From Silene latifolia (taxonomy: Eukaryota > Streptophyta > Magnoliopsida > Caryophyllales > Caryophyllaceae), in assembly GCF_048544455.1 (NCBI RefSeq), contig NC_133537.1:66098134-66162133 (forward strand): a DNA stretch of 64,000 nt, given 5' to 3'. The first letter of the stretch is position 1. Each line of letters begins with the position of its first letter. A model generated the notes under the pieces. It had not been told where the DNA came from, made no database searches, and saw only the letters and a list, made by a program, of their open reading frames with translations. A program made the translations under genes and the position numbers. Positions 10,631 to 23,513 of the stretch are shown piece by piece.

Positions 10631-13175
10631 AGAAAACTGAGACTAAGCTATTTGTTGGGCATCCACCATCTTCCCGGTCTATTGGGTGATCTTAGCCTAG
10701 GTTGAAGTATTACAACTTGCATTATAGGCATCGTATGAAGACTGCAGCACGTTAGTTAGCTGCAGTCTTAGAATAACTAGCGTGGTCTAAGTGATGTTCT
10801 GGCCATAGCTGGGTATACCCTAAGTACGTATATGTTTTGGTGGGTACTAGAAGGATACCTTTTAAACCCGACTGTATGGAATTGTATAGAATACTATCCG
10901 TTCTTTTGGTGATGCCTATGAAATAAAGATTCTGAAAACTATGCCTTTAAATTGTTTACTGTTTCGCAATTTAGGGGTTCCGCGTTTGGTCTTGCCCAAT
11001 GAATTTAGCAATTGCCCGCAACAAAATCTTTGGTCTTGGTTAAATATATTCAAAAAAAAAATGTTTGCCAACTTGTATTTAAAAGTCTGCTCCGTTTATT
11101 TGGTCTTCAATGGCCATTACTGTTTGGCGTTCTCAGCACCAAATGTGTGGGTGAAAAAATGACGTTATATATGTTTCATGCAGTGCAGTGTTTAGGATAC
11201 CACCTTAGTAATGCCCTGTCACTATCTAGATTCAACAACTGATAATCTTTGTTTTCGATTACACGGTTTAAGCCTGCGGATCAATTGAGGGGTCGGTAAA
11301 GGTTATCCTCAACGCCTCAAACCTGCTTCGTTTATTTGGTCTTCAATGGCCATTACTGCTCGACGTTTTCAGCACCAAATGTGTGGGTGCAAAAATGACG
11401 TTATATATGTTTCCTGCAGTGCAGTGTTTAGGATACCACCTCGGTAATGCTCGGTCACTATCTGGATTCAACAGTTGATAATCTTTGTTTAAAATTACAA
11501 GGTTTAGTGGCTGCAGATCAGTTGCGGGGTTGGTAAAGGTTATCCTCTACGCCTTACACCGTGACCCTCTATCAATACCTCGTAAATGTTATCCTGCGTG
11601 GCTAAAAATAGTGTCCTGATCAAAACCTGGCTCAGTTCATGTCCTTAACTGTAAAATCCATTAGAATGCCTATCGGCGCATAGGCAGACGTGCATTTACA
11701 TGGGAACATTTCCGCTGAAATTGATTGAATTTATCCGCTATAAAAACACAAGGGTTTTGGGTGTGGTGACTTATGCACCCTACTCAACTGTGATTAAACC
11801 AATTTGCGCAGGAATTGCTTGATACACGTGTGAGGAGAGGTACCGAAAAAACAAGTGGGTTAGGGTAAGATGAAGAGTAGGCCGTCAATTTGAAGATGCT
11901 TGTGCTTTAGCTTATAGTGTGCCCTCGGATAAAAAAATTTCGACTACAATGCTGAGCTAACGGATAGTATTGATTGTTAAACTGAGATCTGGAATGTATA
12001 TCCAGGTATCTTTGAACCGTGCGTTTACAATGCTTCAGGTTCCTGGATTGTCTGCTGGTGGATGTTGCTGGTTAAAGTTATTGGAATAGTGTGGTGACTG
12101 AAGTTTGGAAGCTTGGAACTCAGCAATGGATTTGCCTGAGCCCACAAGTATGTATTTGCCGGCTAATGGTTATGAATTTAAGTTGTACCGTGCTATAACC
12201 ATATTAAAATTTCCTGTGGGCTGGTTGCCGTAGAAAAAAAATAAAAAGGTTTTCGTTGTTCAAACAAACCTACATATCAATCACGCATTTGGATTCCGCC
12301 TGCATTGGGTAGCTATAAAATAGAGATGCACTCCCTAACTTAACACTAAAGTTTTATCTGTATAAGGCATATTAGTGCAGTCCATTAAATAGCGACTGCA
12401 GTTGCAAACAACTAAGGAAATATGACTGATTAGTGTGGGACTTTCCAGATGGTGTTCAAATAGGTGGACCTACAACTACACTCAGAAAAGGACACCCTAC
12501 TGGTAAACGACATGTGGCCGGTACTTCCAACAACAAGGAGGAGACAATCAATCAGCCATTTAAAAGTCGTCGGGTGGTGCAAAGTGATAATTGTACATTG
12601 TCGTCCGCCACAGAAGGTATATTTTGGGTTACAACATTTTCAAATATGTTTATGAGCATTGTTGTTTATGTTATAAGAGTAAAGCTTTAAATATGTTTTA
12701 GAAACAATTTCGTAAATACAGAGGGTGTTACCTTGCATCACCACCGACCAATCATTACGCTAGGACTACCAGCTCTCGCTGAACATAGTACTGCTGCATA
12801 AAAAAGGCGGCCACGTGTAAAAAAAAAAAGTGAGCTTCTTAGTTACATAGTCTTCCCTATGCAGGGTATGCCATGGCAGCCTGTGGCAATTTTGAAATTA
12901 TGACCTTCCACACAAATTTAAAAAGGATCACATGTAACCCTGGTGTTTTAAAACAGTTCATCCTTCTTGCCACCAGGGGCAAACAACAAGCGTTGTTGCA
13001 GCTACATTTTCTTGTAGCTGACGTTCCATGGGATAGTGTGCATCCGGAATATGTAACCCGCGTATATACATTTTACAAAGTTCTAAAAAACTGTAGTCAT
13101 TTGGTGATTAGCATTACAGTTCACAAACTTATTTCCTTTCAGAACATTATGTCATAAGCACATTTGTTCCTTCCA
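10631..13175. other. Stretch without a recognisable gene upstream of the Helitron Rep
   Basis: Several plus-strand open frames (for example 12433-12690 and 12873-13157) are short and match nothing I know. They may be exons of a Helitron-borne or captured gene. The tandem duplication described separately lies at 11087-11562. No Helitron 5' terminus could be fixed here. Confidence 0.3.
11087..11562. repeat. Two-copy tandem duplication, 236-bp period
   Basis: The sequence beginning GTTTATTTGGTCTTCAATGG at about 11094 recurs at 11330. Similarity continues over the whole unit (AGCACCAAATGTGTGGGTG, GCAGTGCAGTGTTTAGGATA, AAAGGTTATCCTC). Copies differ at scattered positions, so the duplication is not recent. 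No function is apparent. Confidence 0.85.
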
Positions 13176-13410
13176 GGTTGTGCTTCTCGTGCAGACGCCA
13201 GTGCGCATACTGCATCACCCTCCATACCTGCTAATACTGCACGAAGTTGTTCGGTGCAAGATTTTGAGTCATCCAAACGTCAGGCCAAACGTAAACGTGC
13301 TTCGAAAAAAAGTAGGCGTAAAAGCATCGTCTCAATATAAGCTTACTTTTTGTTTAATTCCCCATTATTTATATCCACACAGCTTTATGAGTTCATGGTC
13401 TTATTGAACA

Positions 13411-16237
13411 GAAATTCCGGCTGCTTTGGGAGGGAAACTAGTGCCTACAGAAGCAGCTAAATTAAAGCCACCAACACACTGTGAAGACTGTGGCGCCAAG
13501 AAATTTGATTACGAAGCAAAGGGGTTATGTTGTTGCAGTGGAGATATCAAATTTGCTTTAAACGAATATCCTGAAGAACTCCTGCATCTTTATACTGTCA
13601 GAGATGAAGATTCACTGCACTTCCAAAAATTTTCAAGGTTATATAATAACCTATTCACTTTCAGTTCTTTGGGAGGAACATTTGAATCAAAGACGTAGAA
13701 GGGAATTTTTGTTTTTAAGGCACAGGGGCAGGTCTATCATAACTTGCCAGATCTAATACCCATGGACAGCATTCCCAGATATCTCCAATTGTACTTCTAT
13801 AATGGTCAGCATGAAAAGGAAAACCGCTTGCGACTATTTCCTAATCTGAAGGAACAGATTATTACCCTGCTAATGGGTCTCATGGATGATAGTCCATATG
13901 GAAAGTTCTTTAGATCTTTAAAGGAGATAGAGGTGACCGAGGATACAAAAATAGTCCTCAGCACAGACCTAAGCCATGAGCAGAGGGTATACAATGCTCC
14001 AACATCTGATGAGGTCACGGTTGTGTGGCTAGACAGCACAACCATGCAAGGAAACGAGGGACCACACATTATTGCATATGGGAGAGGTTTACACAGTCAC
14101 AGGGTTAAGCTTTTTTATGGGTGCTATGACCCTTTACAATATCCTCTTCTGTTGCCAAAGGGCGACATCGGGTGGCATCAAGGTTTAAACAAAGTCTCCA
14201 GTTCGTCCTTTGATGGGGGGCTTGGTGCATCCTTTCCAGTGTCCGCAGTTTCCGGCACTGAATCTGAATCTCTTATAGAAGCAGAAGTGGCAAGTAAGTG
14301 TTCGTTATTTACGGCTGACTGTTTTCCTTACAAAGTGTGGTTATTAATTTCCTCTTTTGCATTTGCAAGATGCTGCTAGAAGACGCACAAGAGCTGACAA
14401 GCATATTTCCTGTAGAGAATACTATGCATACAAGTTCCAAATCAGACCGGGAAACTTCATTCTCAGAGAAGACAGGCTATTTCAGCAGTACATAGTTGAC
14501 ATGTACGTGAAGATCGAGAACACACGTTTGGATTTCTTGCGCCTTAATCAGGAAGCAATCCGGGCAGACCTTTATCAAGGGATCCTGGACACGCTTAGTT
14601 TGGGGGAGAATGCCACATGTAATGTTGGGAAGCGGATTGTCTTGCCACCATCGTTTTTGGGAGGGCCAAGGGATATGAGTAGGAGGTATTTAAATGCTAT
14701 GGCCCTTGTGCAAAAATATGGAAAGCTAGATCTATTCATAACTATAACATGTAATCCTAACTGGCCTGAAATAAAGTCCGAACTGGCTCCGGGCGAACAA
14801 GCCCAAAATAGGCCATATTTGGTTGCGCGCATTTTCCATGCAAAGCTAACATTCCTAAGGAAACAGCTAAAAGAGAAGCAAATATTCGGAGAAGTTGCTG
14901 CAATGATTAATGTTGTAGAGTTCCAAAAATGCGGCCTTCCGCATGCACATTTCTTGATAATTCTGAAACCAGCATACAAAGTCACACAGCCAGAAAAATT
15001 TGATGACTATGTTACAGTAGAGCTACCCGCAACTGATAATCCTCACCTTAGAAGTGTTGTCCTCCGACATATGATGCACGGGCCCTGTGGAGACTCTTTT
15101 CCAAAATGCGCTTGCATGCAAATAAAAGACCGGAAAAAGGAGTGCAGTAAAGCTTATCCAAAGAGTTTTCGGAACTTCACAACAAATGGGTCAGATTCTT
15201 ATCCGTTGTATAGGAGAAGGGATACTGGTGAAACAGTTGAGGTCAGAAAAGCTAACATGGATAACAGATCTGTGGTTCCGTACAACCCGTACTTACTAGC
15301 CATGTTTGACTGCCACTTGAATGTAGAGGTTTGTTCAACAATTAAAGCGGTCAAGTATTTATATAAGTATGTGTACAAGGGTCATGACCGGGTTTTATTC
15401 AACGTTGTCGATGGAGAGGTGACCCCAGTAGTGGATGAAATTGAAAAGTACCAGTCTGGTAGGTGGGTCTCACCACCAGAAGCAGCTTTTCGAATATTTG
15501 GGTTCAACCTTTTTGACACCACCCCACCAGTACAACCTGTACCGGTACATACACCAAATAACCAGACAATAAGGTTTTCAAACAATGAAGATCTCGCATC
15601 TATTGAATCAGATGAACTGAGGACAAAAACCATGCTAACTGAATTTTTTGTGACGAACTCACAATTAACAGACGGTCGTAAATATTTGTACATCGAGTTC
15701 CCTGAACATTTTGTTTGGAATGAAAAAAAAATACTGGAAGGGCAGGAATCGTGGGGTCGTAATTGGTAGTGTGGCACATGCTTCACTAGGGGAAGGGGAA
15801 CGCTACTACCTAAGGTTGTTGCTTGCGCATGTTAGAAGGCTACGTCATTTGAGGACTTGTTGACTGTAAAGGTTACATGTTGTGCATCGTTTCAAGAAGC
15901 CGCCTTAAGAAGGGGAATACTTGAGGAAGATAATGCAGCAGGAAAGTGTATGGATGAGGCGATGCAAGTTGAGATGCCGAATGCTCTTAGGTGCCTCTTT
16001 GCAACTATACTTATTTTTGGATGTCCAAACAACCCCGCTGAATTCTGGTGCCAATACTACGACGCCCTGTCGGAAGATTATAGAAAGCAATTTCCAAACG
16101 AACCAGAGAAGATTTTACATAAAACAGCAGCCCAGGTGGAGGGATTTCTTGAGGGGATGGGAAAGAACTTTGCGCATTTTAATTTGGCCCATTTGCATGT
16201 CACAGATGAACCTACCATTAAAGTACATGAGATATAA
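13411..16237 (+). pseudogene. Helitron Rep (HUH nuclease) part of Rep/helicase
   Basis: Rep nicks and joins DNA during rolling-circle transposition. An N-terminal Cys-rich segment (CEDCGAKKFDYEAKGLCCCS) leads into the Helitron_like_N region. A 76-bp GT-AG intron fits 14294-14369; splicing restores the frame. The HUH motif is seen as GLPHAHFLIIL, and the two catalytic tyrosines as YLYKYVYKG. Both look intact. A preceding basic exon (from 13176, KRQAKRKRASKKSRRKS) may belong to it. Breaks: TAG at 13696-13698, a frameshift at the A9 run 15723-15731, another near 15835, and a third near 16230 before the helicase. Confidence 0.85.
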
Positions 16238-17720
16238 GTGATGCCCTCAGCGCTCCTATGCCTCTTCTACAGTTGGCTTCGCGGAAAGAACTCAATGTTG
16301 ACCAGCGGATTGCTTATAAGGCTATAATCCAACATGTAAAAACGCAGAAACCAGGTGCCTTTTTCATTGACGGCCCTGGTGGAACAGGGAAAACTTTCTT
16401 GTATGGAGCGTTATTTGCAAAGGTCAGATCAATGGGTAAAATATGCTTACCAACTGCTACTTCTGGGATTGCTGCTTCAAATTTGCCAACAGGAAGAACA
16501 ACACACTCAAGGTTCAAAATTCCGCTGGATAGTGATGAATCACTGACTTGTGATGTCCCCAAACAGGGTGGATTAGCATGCTTAATAAGGGAGGCATCCC
16601 TGGTCATTTGGGATGAGGCATCCATGGCCAAAAAGGAAAATATAGAGGTTGTTAATATGCTGTTTCAAGATGTGTGCAGTAGTTCAGCACCGTTTGGGGC
16701 CAAGGTGATTGTTTTTAGCGGGGATTTTAGACAAGTACTTCCTGTCCTACCAAGGCGCACCCAACAAGAGGTCGTGGATGCAAGTATTGTAAGTTCGGCG
16801 CTTTGGCAGCACCTCACCAAATTTAGCTTAACTGAAAATATTAGAGTGAGGGCAGATCCAGAATTTGCACAGTTTCTGCTAAACTTGGGTAACGGGGATT
16901 TGCAGGCTACGGAGAGTGCCTTGGTGGACATTCATCAGAACTTGATATTAAAGACAAGTGATGAGGAACAACCAGAGCAAACACTGATTCGTACTGTGTT
17001 TCCAGAAATTAAGCAAGCCAATTTCAACCCAGATATTTTCACTGAAAGAGCTATACTCACCTCGCGTAACAGTGATGTAGATGCTATAAATAGTATGCTG
17101 ATTGAGGAATTTCCAGGAGCGATACATATTTACAAGAGCTTTGATAGTGTGATAGATGACAATTCAAATGTGTATCCTGCTGAATTCCTAAACTCGTTGT
17201 GTCCTGCTGGAATGACACCACATGAGCTGATTGTAAAGGAGAATTCTCCAGTTATATTACTGAGAAACCTAGACTCTGCTACAGGCCTGTGCAATGGCAC
17301 AAGGCTCATTTGCAAGCGCTTTTCCCCAAACGTGATTGAGTGCGAGATATCAACTGGTTTTTACACAGGAGAGCGAGTATTCCTGCCAAGAATTACTCTT
17401 AGGCCATCGAAAAGCTCAAAATGTTTCCGGTAAACTTCCAGAGAAAGCAATTTCCTATCAAGTTAAGCTTTGCGATGACGATTAATAAGGCTCAGGGTCA
17501 GACACTGAAGCGCGTTGGAATCTATCTGCCAAAACCATGTTTCTCCCATGGGCAGTTATACGTGGCTTTGTCACGTGCTCGCTCAGCTGCCGAATTGAAA
17601 GTCCTACACAATCCATGTGTTGCCCATGGTAGGGGAAATTTGGTTAAGAATGTGGTGTCCTTTGAAATGCTACGGCAGGCAGGTTTTAGAGGAATACAAC
17701 TATTGCTTGTCGGAAATTGA
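16231..17720 (+). pseudogene. Helitron PIF1-like helicase domain
   Basis: This is the SF1 helicase half of the Rep/Hel protein, which unwinds DNA during transposition. Walker A is GPGGTGKT, Walker B is VIWDEASM. Later motifs are [44 protein letters not shown] and YVALSRARS. All key residues look present. The sequence opens with SDALSAPMPLLQLASRKELN. A single-base frameshift at about 17415 separates the last 100 residues, starting [17 protein letters not shown], from the rest. Confidence 0.9.
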
Positions 17721-18877
17721 GATAACTTATGTGGCTGCAAATATAGAGCTTTATAAATATGAAGCACTGACATCATGATTGTTTTTGGGAAGCCCATTCA
17801 AACAAATTTAGTTTTACCAATGTAGTTTAGAGCTGGTGCCCGCGTGTATGTAACAACTTCAACCGTTGTTGTTCTGCGTATGAGATGTTCTATTTTGCTT
17901 TCAGTGTTGGTTAGTCATATGGGTCATTGACCTCACTGATTTACCTACACAAATCAACATATAATTTACATCTTAAAGGCATGTTTAAAATGGTTAAATT
18001 GAGTGCCGATATAATTGACATCAATGCCGATGTGTTGCAGACATGAAGGGAGCGTTTCCACGAAATGGCTAACCTCGAAGAGAAGTATAATAATAATAAT
18101 AATATTATTAATATTATTATTATTATTAATAATAATAATATTAATAACGCAGTATAGTGGTTCTGGTTTTTCGTGGGACCGAATTACAAAACAACATTCC
18201 CATGATACCAAACTGATAATAGGGATCCTAGATTCCAAAAAAAAAAAGCAAAAAGAGGGAAACCATTAATGCATTTTTCAAGACGGATGGAAAATCATTT
18301 ACAAGGTTGGTTACATGTGGGATCGGGGTCCCTATAGCAAAAAAAGTTGGGTTAGAAATCGCAGCGGTTTAAAATTCAGAATATACTTCTATCGCATGTG
18401 GCCCAAATAAAGTGGGTGACAAGGAAAGCAAAGTAAGTTTAGGTCCACAACAAGTTGAGTGTACTTAGTATAGAAAATAGAGGCTACATTTGAAAGGATT
18501 ACTAGATAAGGTGTCCTTGGTAATCTAAATTAGCAAGTAAAATCAGAGTATGGCATGGTAAAGATCACAGGACATAGTTGTGATGGTTGCCTACTAAACT
18601 TACAGCTCCTGAATGACCATACCTCAACAGCTATGAGCTAACTGTGTAAGCAAACTACACACCATTTTATGTATTTAAACAGAGCTTTCCAAAGGTAAAC
18701 AACCCTACCAAAAAAGAAGAAGCAAAGGGGTATGCAATCAAAGTCTTTTACAATTCCTCACTAATATTTACAAGCTACAGGTTATTAGTTAAAGTTTAAA
18801 GAATTAAGGTGTATGTATAATGCTATTATATACAGGAGCTGCAAATCTCTGAATATACCGTGCATTCTGTAACAGCC
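17721..18877. other. Helitron intergenic stretch with an AAT/ATT microsatellite
   Basis: No gene is seen between the helicase and the first RPA-like gene. An imperfect self-complementary AAT/ATT repeat occupies 18086-18147 and could form a hairpin. The rest is AT-rich and unremarkable. Confidence 0.6.
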
Positions 18878-20654
18878 ATGAAACCTCGAAAGACACTTGT
18901 GAAGGATCTTAATGATAAGATTAGGCCACATTCTATTCGTCTTATGGTGATTGACAAGGGCAATACCCAAAATTCACCGAACAACAAGCAAATTCATTAC
19001 CAAAGGATCGTTTTTCAGGACGAGGAGGTAACCCACAGTTTCAAAGCTATTTAGTATTCATGCCATGTGCTTTTATAGGTTAAATTATCCTTAGCTTTCG
19101 TTCCTTGGTAGCCCCCAAAAAACGGCCACATCCAATGTCTATTTACAGTGGTTTTCGCTTGCTACGTGGTTGGTTGATTCTTCTTATTGTCATTAAAGCA
19201 AGCAACGGCCTGGGCAGAGCTTACGACAAGAGACTTTGAACAGCTAACTGAAGTGGCCGAGTCCTTCCCAATCATTGGATTTACCTCCCTAAATCCGCCA
19301 TACCATAAAGGTACACGTACCACAAATCATTGTACTCGGCATATATTGCAAACTATTTACATGTGATAATAATGCACTATCTCAAAACTGCTATGCTAGG
19401 GTTCTCTCTGTCCACCACCTCGTCAACATATGTCATGCTGAAATCGGCAGGAGACAAAGTGGATACACTGCGTGTTTGGTACGGCTACAATTTTCGATAT
19501 CTTCACTGAATTTAAACAAGCTGAATACACCCATTTAAAGATGTACTTCAAAATGTATTCAGGCATGAGGCGAATGGGCTGGTAGTATCTGTTAAGCATT
19601 CTCAAGTGGTGGATGTCCAGTAACAGAACGGTTGACCACTACAATAAAGGAGTTGCGCCTGAAAAAGGTACGGGATAACCAATACTAAAAAACATTGATG
19701 GCATACAGTGTTTAGAGATCAACAGCACTGTTAGCTTCCACCTGTTAAACAGTTTCCATGGTCATTAAGAAGGCCAATGTAGTATGTAGAGTAATCTGTG
19801 TGGCGAGCATTGGAGAGTTTAAATTTACAGGAATTGAATGGATGTTTGTTGTTTCTTTCATCGGCTGTACGTTTATAACAGAATACACACTAATAATCAA
19901 TTAATCTATTCTAACTTATTAACAAATTACTAGGCTGCAGATGTTTTACAAGAAGAGCGGTGTTGGCTTCATGTTTCAATTTCTGAGTTTGATCGCAAAG
20001 ATGTAAGATTCTACCTCTGTTGTAGTCACTGTGGAACAAGCAGCAACAAAGAAAATGAGGCCATCTACAATTGTGGTGTATGCAAAAGGCATGGTGTCAA
20101 CTGTGTTCCCGGGTGAGAATAAAATTTAACTGTTGTTCTTAGCCAAAGAACTACGGTTGTTCAGAAGCTTGGGTTTCACCGATTTAATTAAATTTAATGT
20201 GCATAGGATGAGCATTGGTTTTGAGGCTATTGACGAAACAGGATCTTTCATGTTCACTACATTTACAAATGATTCGGACAAACTTCTGAAAACAAAGACG
20301 GCAGACTTATACACAATGGATCTAGAGCTCAGTTAAATTTATAAACAACAATTTCAAGGTCTCCATGGTTAGCTATCTCTACAGCGTATAAGGAGCTGTG
20401 GAGATGACTAACTTAAGTTTTCAGAATTAGCTACAAATAGGTTATTACTAGGTCTTTGCTAAGGCTCATTATTTAGAAATCGGGTGTCTACAAGCTTATA
20501 CATGACTACAAATTTACAGGAAAAGAAAGAATACCTACAGCGAGCTGAGGCTAGGATTCGGGCAGGCTCAATCTACATTCAAGTAGGCCCAGCACAATCT
20601 CTCTCAACGAATGGAGTACTCAAGTGGGTGCTCAAGCAGCTCTCACTCGAATAG
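18878..20654 (+). pseudogene. RPA70-like gene, copy 1, lacking central exons
   Basis: RPA-like proteins of plant Helitrons resemble the large subunit of replication protein A and are thought to coat single-stranded DNA during transposition. Likely exons: 18878-19027 (50 codons, MKPRKTLVKDL...QDEE); about 19205-19310 (ITGFTSLN-type end of an OB fold, read as FPIIGFTSLNPPYHK); 19934-20112 with a CX2C...CX2C zinc ribbon (CCSHCGTS, CGVCKRHG); 20207-20335; and 20520-20654 ending at TAG. Donors and acceptors are GT/AG. Compared with copy 2, the exons for the first OB fold are absent, so it is probably a deletion derivative. Confidence 0.7.
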
Positions 20655-21698
20655 ACCACGCAGATCCAGAGCTGCCCACGGCTCATTTTGCAAGAAGGGA
20701 TAAACGTCAATTCAAATACCTAATATTTTGTTATTTTCATGGCGCAAACATCATGTGTAATTTAAATAAAGGATACTTGACATAGGTATGAACAATTTAG
20801 GTGCATGGTCGCGGCAGCAGCTCACCTGTAATAAACTGTGGAGCAAATTAATAAGCTTAGGACTGGTGGCAGTTGTTAAAGGCACTAAATGGTCACAGCT
20901 ACCCTTTATCGTTGTGTTTCGTAATTGACTGAGGATAATTTTAGCTGCGAAATGCTATTTGTAATTATTGGTGTTTACTGAGAGTCCTATCTTTTAGGGT
21001 ACCTTTGGCCATCATATATGTTGCTCAACTCTACGCTTGTTGTCTTCGTTGCTATGATAAATTACCAATTGATAGTAATCAAACACCTTACTAAACATGC
21101 ACTTTGGATTTTCGGAAATGGATATAACCACAGCTACAATGAATTCCGTCCTGCATAGCAACCTTTACAACTCAAGAATGGAGAGGCCAATGTTCAGGCA
21201 CCGGTTACTAAACCATTTTTGAATTTGTCAGCATCCTAAACTTTTCTTAATTCAGCAAGGACGGTTATAGTTTTATGTATCATGTAATCTAAACAGGTTA
21301 GGGTATCTCCAACTGGTTAAAAAAAATTGTAACTAAACGTTTGAAATTAAGTGAGAGCTTAGTTAGATGGAAACTAGGGGCAACCAAATCTGCTAAAGCG
21401 TCCCACAAGGATCTGTAACAATTTGAAATTATATCAAAACAAATGAAGGGTTACCTCCTCAGTGACATGACAACACATTTCAAGGAGACCAAAGAAACAA
21501 CAAATCAGGAGAAAGTATAAAATTTATGCTGAATCAACAGGTTGTAGCCATAGCCATGCTTCTGGAGCACCAAATATAAGGCAACGACTAAGTCATCCAT
21601 CTTATAAACCAACATTAGAAGTCACCTAAGCAAATATAGCTTCAATCGTCTCCCTTCTATTCACACAATAGTTCATCATCTGCCATTGTAAATCCACC
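20655..21698. other. Stretch between the two RPA-like genes
   Basis: AT-rich DNA with no recognisable gene. Nothing beyond short open frames is seen. Confidence 0.5.
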
Positions 21699-23513
21699 AT
21701 GAAGCCTATAAGCAAGCTTGCCAAAGAACTTGCAAGTGAGCCTGGTCCATATTCTATTAAGGTTAAGGTGATCGATAAAAAAATTGTGCATAGCTCATTG
21801 GAAAATAAAGCACTGGACTATCAGGTTCTGACGTTTCAAGATAAAGGGGTAACGTTCAAAACTTTCATGTATAAGCTTGTAGTAAATGTTGAGGCTCTGC
21901 AAAATGTATACGTCAATATACTAAAAAATGGAAGAATATTCAACAGTCTTCAAACTACGCTTATCTTATGAAATAAAAGGCAACTGAATCATCATTGAAT
22001 TAATCAACGATGTACATTCTGGTTTACTGGCTTCTCATTGTCGTAACTTTACCAGTTATTAATCTAAATAGTGCTACCTACGATTAAAGATTAATATTTA
22101 GGCCATATGTTATCAATACTGAAATGTAAACATCATTTGAGGTTGGATTCTCTAAAAGCTTCTTTGTTCTTCTTTGCTACCATGCTAAGCAGCTAATTGA
22201 ATGTTTATTTCATAAACAATTTGTTACAGCATACATGTTATTCTAGGCTATCTTAAAAATTCTTGGTGGCTGAAATTTTCTACGAAAATAAATTAGGTTC
22301 CGAAAGTTGTAAGTTTTCCTTCTCGCGTCAAATTAAAAATAAGTGTATACCCATGAAAAAGTCATCAGTTAACTGCACCATCATGAGAAAATGCCATGTA
22401 AGCATACTTTATAGGACTTTAATCTGAACAACATATTTGCCATTATATGTAAAGAAGTAGATGAATTAATTACTATCTAATTTTCAAACAATGCCTATAG
22501 GGGGCGAAGCTGCACAGTGTACTGTTCAATGATTCGTTGGTGGAGTCTGAAGATAACATAGAGGATGCAATGGAGTACGAGATTACCAATGCGAAAGTGG
22601 AATTGATCAGGGATATGGACACCGAGAATACCGATGATCAAATGTACCGTCTGAATTTCAAAATTAATACCATTGTCGATTGTATTCCAATTCAGCCTAA
22701 ATACATCTCAATTGCAACTATTCCATGGACAGTCTCACTTGGTGATAAATATGGTGAGCACTGATAAAATCAGCATCCAATTATTTTCCTGACAGATGTT
22801 TTGTAATTTTTACTCATCTGTAATTACAGGTTCTCAGCTATCAATTTTTGGATTGTAGATGTACTTGGAATTGTCATATACGTCGATCCAAAGTGCCAAA
22901 TCACCAGGCCAAACGGCCAGGTTCGAGATATTTGTGAAGTTATCATTGTTGATCAAAGGTATATGACCCCATTCAGAGATTTATCTTAAAGTATAACGTT
23001 TCAAACTAGGGTTGTCTATATCAAGCAATACTTACTGCGTGTACCTTAATTAAGAAAACACTGGTGTGTTGTTTTCGTGTATAGCTCTAAACAGATCGTG
23101 ATAGTAACAGCTTGGGAAGAACAAGCTATTGAAGAATGCCAACGCATACAGAACAATGCAGCATCCTTTCCTGTGATTGGGTTTACAGCCTTAAGGTCGG
23201 CTCACCGAAAAGGTACTTCCTATTGTAAGCTGAATACGCAGATTCCGCTCATCAGTTTATAATGCTCTTTCTTAAAAAACTGTCGGGTCTTATCTTATAG
23301 GGTTCTCACTTGCATTGACACCCAAGACATCCATAAGTGTTGAGCCAAAGGGCGAAGAGGCTGCTAAACTACGCGCTTGGTAAGAGTTCAATAAATCATG
23401 GCAACTACTTATCGTTTACATTCATATATCCTAAATCATTTTCATCTCAGGGGAGAAGAAAATCAAGATATGCTTGCTGATAAGAGCTACCAGGTCTTTC
23501 AGGTCCGGCATCC
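21699..23513 (+). pseudogene. RPA70-like gene, copy 2, exons 1-6 (split by element A)
   Basis: The first exon (21699-21848) has exactly the length of copy 1 exon 1 and aligns with it (MKPISKLAKEL...QDKG). Further GT-AG exons: 22501-22753 (OB-fold strand pattern, YRLNFKINTIVD), 22859-22958 (VLGIVIYVDPK), 23085-23212 (TAWEEQAIEECQ, FPVIGFTALR), 23301-23379 and 23451 onward (GEENQDMLADKSYQVFQVRHP). The last exon is interrupted at 23513 by element A. Single-stranded-DNA binding is inferred from family resemblance. Confidence 0.75.
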
